This document shows positions 47,913 through 59,300 of a stretch of DNA of 64,000 nucleotides, piece by piece. Both the position numbers and the translations under genes were made by a program. Every line of letters starts with the position of its first letter. Position 1 is the first letter of the stretch. Source of the DNA: Oxyruncus cristatus (Eukaryota; Chordata; Aves; Passeriformes; Cotingidae); assembly GCA_013399855.1 (NCBI GenBank), contig VXAY01004089.1, positions 640,472 to 704,471 of the forward strand, written 5' to 3'. The notes beneath the pieces are model-generated. The model was not told the DNA's origin. It made no database searches and was given only the letters and a program-made list of their open reading frames with translations.

Positions 47913-50777
47913 GTATTCCAGAAGAAAAGCATTTCCATTACTGACAGCCCACTCAGGAGCACTCTAAACATGCATTTACTGAAAATTCACCTTTTTTAAA
48001 CTGAAAATGCAGGCCCAGCCAGAGGAGAGGGGTGATGGAACAGAGGTTTGTCTTTGGAGCAATTATTGAATATTTAGGAAGTGTTGCTGAGGGAGGAACA
48101 TCAGCCCAACTTCATCATAAATCATTTTAAGTAATAAGACCACAGTCAACAAAACACATGGAGGAGGAAGAGATTTGGAAATTCCTTTGGAAAAGATCTG
48201 GCTCCTCTCAGAATCATCCCAAGATGTTTCTCCTCTGGGGAGTAGCTCCAGGGGTGGGGAGGGTGCAGTGCCCAGAGATGTGCCCAGGACAGGATGCCCT
48301 GCATAGGATGGAAGGAACAACTATTCAATCCTTTTAAAAACAACAACAAAAAAGGCATTTTTGGACTTTAGGACATTAAATTTCCAGCTTTTAGGAGAAT
48401 AGTTGTTTCTCACCGTGCTGGTGGTGCTTCTGGGTCCCCTCATCTACAGGAGTTTGGGGTTCCTGGGTTCTGCTCGGGGTGGAAGGTGTGGGGAGAGGGA
48501 TTTTTTTGATAATTCTATTGATAATTTTGGGGTTTGCAAAATTTCTCAGCTCCTGATCACTCACACTGCTGGTATTTGCTTTCCAAAGGACAAATGGGGT
48601 TTGCTTTTCCCAGCCACACAGAACTTGGGCTCCTGACACTCGATACAAACCCTGTCCCAGCCGAGCTCTTCAGTTGCCCTGAAGAAAAATGGGAATCTGA
48701 AGGGAATGTGGAAAAAGGGAAATCAAACAGAGTACAAAGAAATGAAGAGCCAAATTTTCGGGAGGGATGATGAGCACTCCTGCACACAATCCCCCCCTCC
48801 TGTGCCTCCTTGTGTTCATATATTCTTGTTTTGACTCATCCTGTACCTCCAGCTGTGGCAGAAACTTCTGAGAAAGCAGTTCAAATACAAATTTTATGTT
48901 AAAGTGGAGGAATCAACAGAATTATTCAAGTGGTGCAGAAACAGCCTCAGCAAAGCGAGTGTGTGCAGCATTCTAGCTATTGATGCATTATTCCCTGACA
49001 GCATTCCTCATCCTTTGAAACAGCTGAAATGCCTGATTTGGAATGCTCCAGTTTATATAAGAATATTAAATATGCAAAAGCTCTTCCAAATAATAGTTTT
49101 ATTAGTCCCTGGTGGGATCACACGGGGATTTGGCACATTGCTCCTGCCGCGGGATCTGCTCCTGCTCCTGCAGCTCCCAAGCTGACCCTACACATACATC
49201 GTGGCTGGAAGGGCCACTTGGTGCCTCATTTGCATAAGAACTTCATTAACAAGTAATTAAGTGGCAGGAGCTGATGGGCCCCAGACCTCTGAGCAGGCAG
49301 GGCAGTGGTGGGCGGGCAGGATCCCACCTGGAGCTTTTCACGGGAGCAGAGACACTGTTCTATGGGTATGTTCTTCCAATAATCTCTGTGATGCCCCAGA
49401 ACCACATTCTGTGGGGTTTTACCCATCCTGCTTGTGACTAAGAGGGTTTTTGTGGAGTGCCTTGGCCAGTGTTTGGAGTGATGGCACAGACCCGGATGGG
49501 CCGGCGGAGGGGTCTGGCCACGGCCCGACAGGCAGGGTGACACCTGGCACGGGGCTGCCACGGGGTTCATTCCATTTGGAACACACCTAAAACCCCAAGA
49601 CAAATTCCCTGCAATGCAGTGCTTGTGTAGGGCACACAGCCCTAACGGAGAAGTGGCTTTCCATCTGGCCTGGCTCAAGGAATACAAATGTAACTCTTGG
49701 ACTGAGGCAATGGGAACACCCTGAGCAAAGGAGTGTCCCCACCACACCACCACATTGGATCAGCGTTCCCACTTCCAGCTACAAAACCAACTCCAACTGC
49801 CCAAACCCTCCCCCAGTCACCAGCACAGGTGGCAGAAGGTGCTGCTGGTGCTGGGCATTGCTCTGCTGGCACACGTTTGGGAAGTTCACAACTTTCTTTT
49901 TAGTTCTTTGCTTTGAATCAGGACATGATGCCTTGTGCTCCCTTCCCCAGGCCAGGAGCACTCGCTGGGAGTTCCCACATCTCCCACATTCCCTGGCTGG
50001 TGTCACACCACACCCCCAGATCCGGATCTGCCATTGGAGACGGGCTCGGAGCTGGTATTTGGAGCTGCTCAGTATTCAGTGGCACCACTTTTCTAATGCA
50101 CACGGATTTAATTCATTTCTGATTGATCCCATAATTACAAAATTTGTTTAAAGCTGTTATATTATCTCCTTATTTGACACAATATGGCACAATTTTGTTA
50201 TAGTATTGAAAACCAAATAAGACAACTGCAGCTGGTAGCATTTCAAAGAGCTCTTCCCTTTAAGATGAAATCAATCCTGTTTCAAGTTTATTCCCTTGCT
50301 TTAGGATTGAGGCTCTAGGGGTGTATTTTGCTGAAAAATGTCTTTTTGATTTTTCAGAAATTCTTTAGATTAATATGCAGCTGTCATTGCAAGGCAAATC
50401 CAGCCCTGCTTTCATGTGCCTGCTCTCTCCCCGGGCTGTGGGGGGTGCCCACCCCTGCCGGGAGCCACCACAGTGCCCACGGGCGGCCCCGGGAACGGCC
50501 CCAAACCCCGCTGCCCCCTCGCCCCCTGCCCAGCTCTGCCCAGCTCACACCCAGCACCCATTTTTAGGGCAGGGTTAAAGCCCAGCCCCGCGACAATACA
50601 GAGAGGTTTGGGTCCTTTGTGTGTCCCCTGGTGTGCCTTTTGAAAAGTTGTTTAACTTGCAGATCATGTCGGGTAAACTTTCCACCGGGAGGCTTTGGAG
50701 CAAACAGGCGCCAAGGCCGGCAGTGCAGCCTAAACATTTCTATCAGTATTTAACCACTTGTTCTTTCAGTGCCATCA

Positions 50778-51045
50778 ATCACAGAGTCACAGAGTGGCGT
50801 GGGTCGGAAGGGACCTTAAGGATCATCACATCCCCCCCCCTGCCACAGGCAGGGACACCTTCCATAGCCCAGGTTGCTCCAAGCCCCATCCAACCTGGCC
50901 TTGGACACTTCCAGGGATGGGGCAGCCACAGCTTCTCTGGGCACCCTGTTCCAGGGCCTCCCTACCCTCCCAGCCAAGAATTCCTTCCCAATATCCCATC
51001 TAAGCCTGCCCTCTGCCACTGGGAAGCCATTCCCCTTCTCATATA
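50778..51045 (-). mobile_element. CR1 LINE 3' fragment, longest copy
   Basis: Starts with CACAGAGTCACAGAGTGGCG, then GGAAGGGACCTTAAGGATCA, CTTCTCTGGGCACCCTGTTC, and extends into CCAATATCCCATCTAAGCCT and GGAAGCCATTCCCCTTCTC, about 270 bases of antisense CR1. Confidence 0.93.
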
Positions 51046-51334
51046 CGTGCTCTACAGACACTCCACTTCAATTCTGGGACATCCCTGCTATTCAGGAAGC
51101 AGTTTTTCCCATTTTCTTTCTCCATTCCATCACTGCAGAGCCCTCTGAGCTGCTGAGGGTGGGGATTGTCTCAGCCCAGCGTGGACCTGCCCAGGGTTTG
51201 CCAGGGTGTGCAGAGGAGGCCCTGGGCGACGCTGGAGCTCCTGCTCTGCAGCAGCCACTGCGACTGCCCCGGGTACGCTGTCAGAGCAAAGGGAAGGAGT
51301 TCTCTCTTGATTTTTTTTTTTTTTCTTATTCAGT

Positions 51335-51371
51335 TAAGTAGGAAGAAAGAAGGAGTAGGAAGAAAGAAGGA
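51335..51371 (+). repeat. 17-bp tandem duplication, purine-rich
   Basis: AGTAGGAAGAAAGAAGG occurs twice in a row, after a T-run at 51309-51323. Confidence 0.85.
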
Positions 51372-51439
51372 AAAGGGTTTTTCAAGTGCTCCTGTGGACT
51401 CCTGAGCCTCCCACCCCCGTCGTGTTCCTGTGCTGGAGC

Positions 51440-51700
51440 CCAGCCCGGGCAGGTGAGGCAGCAGCGGGACGGCCGCGCTCTGGGAAGGGAGCGCTGCCGG
51501 TATGGGGGGGGGTGTGAAGGCTTTAAAGATGCCGAGTCTCTGCACAGGGACAGGAACAGTCTATTTGCTTGAATCTCGCTTCACAGAGAGCCCCGTTCTC
51601 CCGTGGCATCTTCAAACACGGCGCTGGCGCAGCGACTGAAACGGCGGCTCTCGGAGCCGCGGCCGGCGCGTCCTGCAGGGACGGGACGGGGCGCAGATGA
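51440..51700. promoter_or_regulatory. CpG-dense patch, possible unannotated promoter or regulatory island
   Basis: CpG-rich stretch (GGACGGCCGCGCTC, AAACGGCGGCTCTCGGAGCC, GGCCGGCGCGTCC) including a perfect hairpin GCGGCT...AGCCGC at 51644-51660. No exon with known homology starts here. Confidence 0.35.
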
Positions 51701-51861
51701 AATGTGCTTAGAAGCCTCTCCTGCCGCTGCCTCCCACCATCGATCTCTTTAAAATCAGGATTTCTCTGCCTTCGCTCCTCCCCAAACCCGGCCTCGGCTT
51801 GTGCAGGGGCTCGGGCAGCTGGGGGGGCTCCCGGCCCAGGCTCCCCCCGCCTGGCCGTGGG

Positions 51862-52143
51862 TGTTGGGGGCGCTGCTGGGGATGCTGGGGATACTGGGGA
51901 TACTGGGGATACTGGGGCGCTGGGGGTGCTGGAGGTGGTGAGGGCACTGAGGGCGCTGGGGTGCTGAGGGTGCTGCAGGTATTAGGATGCTGAGGTACTG
52001 AGGTGCTGGGGCTCTTGAGGTCACTGGGGTGCTGCAGGTGCTGGGGGTGTTGAGGCCACTGGGGACACTGGAGGCACTGGGGAACTGGAGGCACTTGGGG
52101 TGCAGGAGGTACTGGGGTGCTGAGGGTGCTGAGGGTGCCGGGG
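51862..52143 (+). repeat. G-rich minisatellite (CTGGGGATACTGGGG type)
   Basis: Dozens of diverged short units built from CTGGGG, GATACTGGG, GGTGCTGAGG and GCACTGGGG, with near-perfect GGGATACTG copies at 51888-51913. Strong strand asymmetry (G-rich plus strand). It begins about 160 bases after the CpG patch. Confidence 0.9.
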
Positions 52144-52565
52144 GAGCAGCAGTGCAGTGTGTTCGGACACAGGTCTCAGCCCTGCCCCGCTGGTGCCCAA
52201 GTCCCTCCTCCCTGCCCGTCACCTGCCCCCAGAGTCCCCTCCGAAAGGTCCCACGGGGGATGTTCCCACGTGTGTCCAGCCGAGGGTTCTCCAGAATCCC
52301 GGCGCTGAGCAGCTCCAGGCTGAGCTCAGCTGCCCCCTCCGCAGGTCACTGCACCGGGACACGACCCTTCGGAGCCCGGCTCACCCCTCAGACCTGCCCC
52401 TCACGGGCAGGGATGCAAATGAACGGGTTTGGAGCTTGTTGGATAAATACAATGTTTGTTCTTCCTAATGGATTGCAGCGAGATATGGTAAATATTAACT
52501 CCCAGGTGGGACAAATGCATAATTCATGAGCAGGCTCAGCCTGCTCTGCCTCACTCCTGATTAAC

Positions 52566-52805
52566 GTGTGCTGGCTTTGGCTGGGGGAGAGTTAATTTTC
52601 CTCACGGTGGCTGGGATGGGGCTGTGGTTTGGATTTGTGCTGGGAGCAGGGTTGGTAACCCAGGGATGTTGTTACTGCTGAGCTGGGCTCACACACCATC
52701 AAGGGCTTTTCTGCTCCTCACCTCACCAGTGAGGAGCTGGGGGTGCACAAGCAGCTGGGGACACACAGCCAGGACATCTGACCCCAAGTGACCCCAGGGA
52801 TATAA
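52566..52805 (+). mobile_element. Avian endogenous retrovirus LTR-like fragment
   Basis: GTGCTGGCTTTGGCTGGG, GAGAGTTAATTTTCCTCACG, GGATGGGGCTGTGGTTTGGA, GGGATGTTGTTACTGCTGAG, GGAGCTGGGGGTGCACAAGC, and the CAGCTGGGGACACACAGCCA/GACATCTGACCCC blocks resemble the ERVL-type LTR common in bird genomes. No internal viral genes are present, so it is a solo or truncated LTR. The family is recognised from memory and the exact subfamily is unknown. Confidence 0.7.
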
Positions 52806-53029
52806 TTTGCTCCCTCCTGAAACTCCTGCAAAGGAGTTAAGAGTGAATCTGAAGACCTCAGCTGAGCAGTCGAGCCCGGACCAGCTCTGATACCATTTCT
52901 GGGGAAAAAGCTGGTTTTCAGTAACTAATTAATCCTCCCCTCTCTGTCTGCACCCCCCTCTCTGCATCAGTTTCCCTGTGCAAACCAGCCTGGCCCAGAT
53001 AACTCCCTGCTTCTCTATTTGTCTTCCCA

Positions 53030-54030
53030 AATCCCAGTTATTAGTAGGCGTGGGCTTAGGAAAGGGTTGAGAGCTGAAAACCTCCTGCACTGATCTTTAG
53101 ACGTGTCATTTAACCCAATTAATTCCAGCCAAGTAAACAGGGTTTAAATTCCTGCTTAAGTGATTTGATAAATACGGGCCCTCACCTCCTTCCCCGTAAT
53201 TAGACGTCCATCCATGAACACCGAACGCCGCAAAAAGTGCCCCCAGAAGTGATTAGAGCCTCTCCTAAACACTCAACCCGCGCAGGAAATCTCTCTTCCA
53301 GACTATCGGCCCTCTCCTTCTTCCTGGGCATAAATTAACCCCCTGCCCACATCTCAGCAGCCCCTGTGACTGCCGAGGGTGACGCCGTCACCTTTGGTGG
53401 CCACCTCTCAATGGAGCTGCTCCGTCACCAACCTCGTGCTGAAATTGGATTTAAGCCCAAGACTAGGAAGTCAAGGCCGGTGCACTGACTTACCACTTCC
53501 CAATTTTTTTTCCTCCCTTGAAGTTGTCTTTGCCTTTGCACTCGTGTGGTGACAGCACAACCAAAAGCCATCTTCCTAAATGAAAGGAGTGACATTCAGC
53601 AATGCAATTTAAGACCTGGGTAAGTCAGATGTTAAACACCTTGGGGGTATAATCTCCTTTTAATGTGAGCACAACTCCCATTAACATTAATAGGGGGTTG
53701 TACGGTGGCTTCAAAAGGAGAATATGCACCTAAAAGTGCAAATTAGCACTTACAAACTCTATTGATAAATTATTAAAGCGCATCATTAAAGCGTAGCCAC
53801 TCCCCCAGATCATTAGAGCAGGTCCCAACCAGCACAGGGGCATGCGCAGAGCTGCCTCATTAAACAGGGACTAAAATGCCATTTAGTCCCCAAAATGAAG
53901 CCAGTGTAAATATTGGCTCATCGGCCCCAGCTCCACGCACGGTTTGGAGTTTTAAGAGCTTGAACTTCTCTTCTGCAAACGCCAATGAGCACCAGGAGAT
54001 GCTTTTAATGCAGGTCACCGCTTAGAAATC
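53030..54030. other. Repeat-free block, candidate conserved non-coding element
   Basis: About 1 kb without CR1, rich in TAATTA/ATTAAA-type motifs (for example at 53116, 53197, 53690-53790). It has inverted repeats TCTCCTTTT/AAAAGGAGA (53653-53661 and 53713-53721) and AAGTGC/GCACTT (53734-53751), and a repeated ATTAAAGCG at about 53772-53795. Conservation is suspected but not tested. Confidence 0.3.
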
Positions 54031-54231
54031 GGTGTTTAAAAGGTAAATGAAAGCCCAAGCCCCCAAACCTGAGGGACCGCTGTCACCAGAGCTCTTTGTT
54101 GTTGTTTGTGTGGCCCCACAACTGTGATAAACCAGCACCTCCCTCCTCTGGGGTCAGGCCTGGATTGCCAGGTCTGCCACACCCCTTTCACCTGATTGCT
54201 CGCTCCAGTGAGGATCATGGGGGACACCACG

Positions 54232-54372
54232 GGATCACAGAATCCCAGACTGGTTTGGGTTGGAAGGACCTTAAAGCTCATCCAGTCCCACTCCCTGCCA
54301 TGGGCAGGGACACCTTCCATAGACCAGTTTGCTCCAACCTGGCCTTGGACACTTCCAGGGACGGGGAGCCTA
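54232..54372 (-). mobile_element. CR1 LINE 3' fragment
   Basis: GATCACAGAATCCCAGACTG, GTTTGGGTTGGAAGGACCTT, CCATGGGCAGGGACACCTTC, TTGGACACTTCCAGGGACGG. Confidence 0.92.
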
Positions 54373-56559
54373 CAACTGGGAAGGAAGGATGCAGTGCACA
54401 CCTGGAGCACTGGGACTGGGTGACTATTCCCACTTCCAGCACTAATCCCAATCTCCAGCAACAAGAGAAGGGAAACAATCCCAATCCTTCCAAACTGTTC
54501 CCGTGGCACCCAGATCCTCAGACCCGCCCCAGAAGATCCTGTCAGCCCGTTACCTGCGGCTCTTCAATTATTAACTGTCTCTGCCAGCTCATCCACATTA
54601 ATTCCTCCCTTCCAGGACACTCTGTATCTCTCGGATATTGCCCTTTTACTCTCCCTTTTGTCACATTAACCAGACCTGGATGTCTCCAGCTTTCTTCATA
54701 ATTCATGGCCCAAAGCAGAGACACTTTTTGGTTGCCCCCCACAGCCCCTACAACTCCAGTGATGTCTCCTGTTCCACAGGGGGAGCGGAATTGTCGGCAC
54801 CAGTCTCACTCAACCTCTCCAAGCTGGATATTTATAAGATTACAATTGCCCTACAACTCGGGGAGGGGGTTCAATAGGACATTGTCATCCTTTCCTGAGA
54901 GGGATTTACTCATCCTGCGATGACTTTTAATGCACTAAAATAGTATTTCCTCCCACGCTTCAACATTCAGATTGACATGGTTTGTAGTAACCCAGTGACC
55001 AACATTCCTAATTTATAGGAATTGTCTTCAATTTATATCCCTAATTTATAGGGTATTGTCTCCACCCTTCCAGGGATATTTTTTTTAATATTCAGAACAT
55101 GAACTATTTTTTCATCAAGGTTACATTGCACGGTGTTGTAACCACTATCCTTAAGCAAACCCCAAACACTCAATCCATTTTTGGAGCCATTACCCAAATT
55201 ATTTTTGAAAGTAAGATTTATATTAATGTAGCTGCGCAAGGAGTAAAGTCCAGAAAGCAGCACCTCAGCAGGGATCCTGAGTCTGAAGTGATGCCAGCTC
55301 TTTCTGCTGCTGTGAACTTTGCAGCAGGTGAAGTGAGTGCAAAGAGTCCCAGTTTCTGGAGCTAAATAAACGCACAAGTTCAATTGAGGAGGTCAAAACA
55401 GATCAGAAAAAGTGTCCTTTATTCCTATGAAGAAAAGCTGTAAAAATAAAAATACAATTTCAGTGGAGCAGGTTAAAAGAGGCAAAAAAAAAGCGTCCTT
55501 CATTCCTGTGAAGTAAAACTGTAAAAGGATAAAAACCGTGTCCAGGAGGTCTTCTAAAATTCAAATAAAAATTAAGCAAATTTTGGTTTTCAGACTAGTT
55601 TAGCTCAAAAAATAGTCTTTGAGTGTGGGGCAGCTGGACCCTGATTTTGGAAAGTCTGGAGGCAGCAGCTCCAGATGAGCTGTGGCTCTGCACAGGAAAC
55701 ACAAGGCGGAATGAGCTGGGAACAGGAGAGGCAGAGTGAGATGAAGGGCAGAGTGACACCTCCACTGATGGCCTATAATGAATTTTTTAAAGTTTTCCAA
55801 CCCAGAGCAATAAAGGTCAGCTCCCTTCCCCTGAATTCAGCTAATACTGTATTAAACCTGATTGAAATGACCTTGAATACAGCAAAAGAGACAAGTCTGT
55901 CTGTGCTTGGCTACTGCTGAAATCAGGGTTGTCAAATCTCTCACCTCATACTCAGTTTGCTGCTTTTAGGATTGTCTCTAAAAATGTGCATTTTTGTGAT
56001 GGCAGCTTAAACAAGCAGAACCAGAGGAGGGTTTAACAACCTGCAGCCTCTCCTTCACATCTGCTGGAGGATTTGGTTCACCACAGCCTGCCTTGCATCC
56101 AGACCTGACTGGTATCTGCTGCCCAGCCCACAAATCCACAACCTGTTGCCAACGAGCAGCTCCCTGTGTTGCACCGTGGTGGAAAACACATGGAATGCCA
56201 TGTCCATCACCTCCTGCCAGCAGAAGGCTGGGACAAAACCCCGAACTGAGCCTTTTCTCCTCGCCCTTCTTGGGGTCTGTTTGGGGACACCCAGAGAGGG
56301 AGACCAGAGAAGGGCTTGGGGCACCATCAGCTGGTGGCTGGGTCGGGTGCTGCTGCGATGGTACTTTCTGGGAAAGTTGAAAATACGGACTTTTGGGCTC
56401 AGGTTTTAGCAAATTCAGCTCAGAGTAGGAGGCTCCAGGTGAAGCACCTGCCCAGGGAGCTCTCCAACAGCCGGGGGTGTCACCAGCAGCCACTGGGGCC
56501 CACACCAACCCCCCCTCAGGAACCCAGGCAGCCTCATCCCCAGTAAACGAGTTCTCATT

Positions 56560-57180
56560 ATTCCACACATTACACTGAAAACACTCTTTCCTTTTTAAAA
56601 ATAATTATCCTGAGAAAACACGTTTTATCTCTCTAATAAGAAATCATTAATTAGGAGATGTTGACCCGATGAGCTGTGATAGTTGGGTGGATGATGAACA
56701 CTGCCTTTAATCAGACCTTTTACAAGCTAGTGGATGTTAACTTGTGGCTGTTAATTATTCACACCTTCAAGTATTCCGGTGGCTGGAATATTTCATGAAT
56801 GCCCTTCTTTTTCTTTAATAGCGATGTTGGATTTTATGAGCCAGGAATTGCACTTATTAATTTACAGGCGTTCCTCACTTCCATGCCAGTCATTTAGCAT
56901 TAACTCTGCGTTTAAAAATAATAAATGACCCCTGACTCTCTATTGTCTGTCCTAATTAGCATATTGTCTTTTAAAGAGGAAAGCATGTTTTCTCTTCATT
57001 AACAGTAATATTACCTCGCAAGGCAATCAGGAGGTCCGTGATCCAGAAGCTGCTGTGGACGCCAAATTACCTCCTCTAGCAGGACAAAATCAATTAACAC
57101 CACCAGGGATGTCATTATTGTCACATTATGTCACGGGATATACTCCAGGGTAAATAAATGATTTGTGGAATTTTTAATGC
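56560..57180. other. AT-rich, homeodomain-site-rich block, candidate conserved non-coding element
   Basis: Repeat-free, with many TAATTA/TTAATTA-like cores (TCATTAATTAGG, GTTAATTATT, CTTATTAATTTAC, CTAATTAGC, TCAATTAAC) over 600 bases, and no coding potential. It sits in the presumed SHOX2-side gene desert. Function is inferred only from composition and location. Confidence 0.35.
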
Positions 57181-57609
57181 CGCCGCTGGAAAGCCGAAGT
57201 GGAGCCACATGGGTGGTGGGACCGGCTGGCCGGGGGGTCCCAGAGCCACCCGGCTCTGCCCCTCCCCGGGGGCCAAACTGCTCCTGGTGGGAAAAGGAGG
57301 GAGAAAAGGTCGGTCGAGTGTGGGTTGGTGGCACTCGCGTCCTGCCACCCTTTATGCAGCATCCCCCGAAGTCACTTGGCACCACACAGAGCGGGCCAGT
57401 GCCATGGCTGGGCGGAGGGGAGGGGGCACAGAGAGGGCTCAGGGGAGAGAGAGAGATCGTTTTGTAAACACTTTCCCTGCCAGAAATGCGGCCGTGTGTT
57501 CGCTGCTCCTTCAGGCACCTCCAGGCACAGCTTCCCCCCCTCACACAACACCCAGGAAACGCCGTCCTTAAAAGTGTCCCCAACTTGTGTATTTTGCCCT
57601 GTGTCGGGG

Positions 57610-57790
57610 GGTATTTAATGAAGTCTGCTCTGTCTGACACGATCTGATGTCATTGTACAAGGAGATGTTCTTTGTTAGCGGCGCGCTTAGTTTCAGGCTC
57701 CTCTGTGTATTTGAAACCATGGTAACAGAAGAGTAAGCTAAAGCCAATGAGATAATGAGATATTCTCATTGTAATTGTGTTTCATGAGGG
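57610..57790. promoter_or_regulatory. Candidate cis-element with X-box-like motif and inverted repeat
   Basis: GAAACCATGGTAAC at 57713-57726 resembles an RFX X-box (GTNRCC...RGYAAC). It is followed by a perfect inverted repeat CAATGAGA...TCTCATTG (57745-57771). Flanking sequence is repeat-free and AT-rich. Confidence 0.3.
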
Positions 57791-59207
57791 CACACGCTCC
57801 CATGGGTGGGATCCGACTGCCTTACAACTGCTCTCAGAATTTAAGGAACAGGCACATATTAGCGCGCTGGTGTTTTCCACAACAGCCACGAAAACCCTCC
57901 CCGCACGGCCTTTGCTGTTGTTCCCAGCGCGTCCCAGCGTGTCCTGGGCGTTTGTGTCTCAGGAAATAACGCTGCCGGTAATGACCAGTGTTTTTAAACC
58001 CCTCAGAACTTCAAGGAACTTCAGGTTTGAAAGGCATTAACGAGGCTGCGAGGTGCCGGTTTGCATGATAATTGCGCCGGGCGCTGGAGGGGAGGGATGG
58101 AGGCAGCGGGAGCGGGCTGGGGCTGGAACTGCCACAGCCCCGGGTCACTGGGGTGGCCAGGGAAGAGCCCCTGTGGAACGCTGCCCATGGGGCTCGTCCT
58201 TCTGTTCCCTGGGAGCGAAATCTAAAAGTTCAGTCACCCTTTCAATTGTGAAACTTTCTGGAGGCTCTGAGGAAGGCGAGGTGTTTGTCCTTTGCCGCTG
58301 AGAAGGGAGAGAAAACAAACCCCAGCGGGTGGGGTTTGGAGAGCCCTCGGTGAGGTTTTATTTGGCTCCCAGGTGAAGAGGGGCCGGGGAGGCCACGCCG
58401 TGAGCCCTCTACTCACCAGAGGTACCTTGAGTGGCACGCAAAAGAGAAACAGGCAATACAATTTGGGGAACGGCGTGAAAGAAATCTGCTTCGTGCCCTC
58501 ATTGTCTCTGTCCTGTGTAACTCCCAGCAAATGTGCAATTACGACTCTTTTCCCCAGAGCGCCTCAGTGTGCGGCAGGATCGTTTGGGCTGGTGAGGATG
58601 CCATGGAATATGGGTGGTCTCCTGAAAAAAAAGTCACAAAATATCAGGGAAAATCCATTTTTGCCGGAGCAGAAATAGCGAGGGAGTCGCTGGGAGCAGT
58701 GGTGGGGTGATGGCTCCTTGTCCTGCCTCGGCAGAGCCCAGAGCTGCTCCAGCACCCAGGGCAGGCACAGGCAGGGGAGCAGCCACAACGTGCTCCACAT
58801 TGTAGTCAGGGATGATTTTTATTAATGTTATTATTACTGTTACTTCAAAGAGGACACTTCTGATGTGGGGACAGCTGACAAGATAAATTATATCTGTTGT
58901 CAGCTGCATGTATAGACCTTTGTGAGATTTTAATTAAAACCAGGCTCCCCGTCAGCCCCTTGTGCATCTTCACCAAGGCTGGGGCCGCCAGCACTGGCAC
59001 CCACACGGCCACCACACCGTTCCAGCTCCTTCCAACACCACAGGGATTTTGGTTTTCGCTCCTGCACGTCAAGAGTTAGTGCCTGTATTTGTTTGGGGTG
59101 AAACAAGACCATGAAATGCAGTATTTTAGACATGATGGGCAACCCTTCTGGGAGCATTTCCCATTAAAGGTGTCTGCAAATCCTCACCAAAATGGACATA
59201 ATCAGAC

Positions 59208-59300
59208 ATAAAGCTCATCCAGTCCCACCCCCTGCCATGGGCAGGGACACCTTCCACTGGATCAGGTTGTTCCAAGCCCTGTCCAGCCTGGCCTTGGATT
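59208..59300 (-). mobile_element. CR1 LINE 3' fragment
   Basis: AAAGCTCATCCAGTCCCACC, CCCTGCCATGGGCAGGGACA, GGATCAGGTTGTTCCAAGCC, GTCCAGCCTGGCCTTGGA; both ends truncated. Confidence 0.88.

Larger units (their letters stand above)
41506..50777. other. Intergenic region with minisatellites and CR1 pieces
   Basis: No coding exon recognised. It includes a G-rich run (41572-41589), a 21-bp minisatellite (about 42510-42668), a 12-bp minisatellite (about 45487-45550) and CR1 fragments at about 44015, 46305 and 47790. A moderately CpG-rich patch lies at 42660-42860. ORFs are unsupported. Confidence 0.5.

Noticed and set aside
51708..52222. ORFs rich in PQ/HP repeats (QYPQYPQHPQ) on the minus strand
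   Set aside because: Translation of the CTGGGG-type minisatellite; the 'PQ' dipeptides are unrelated to PQ-loop transporters.
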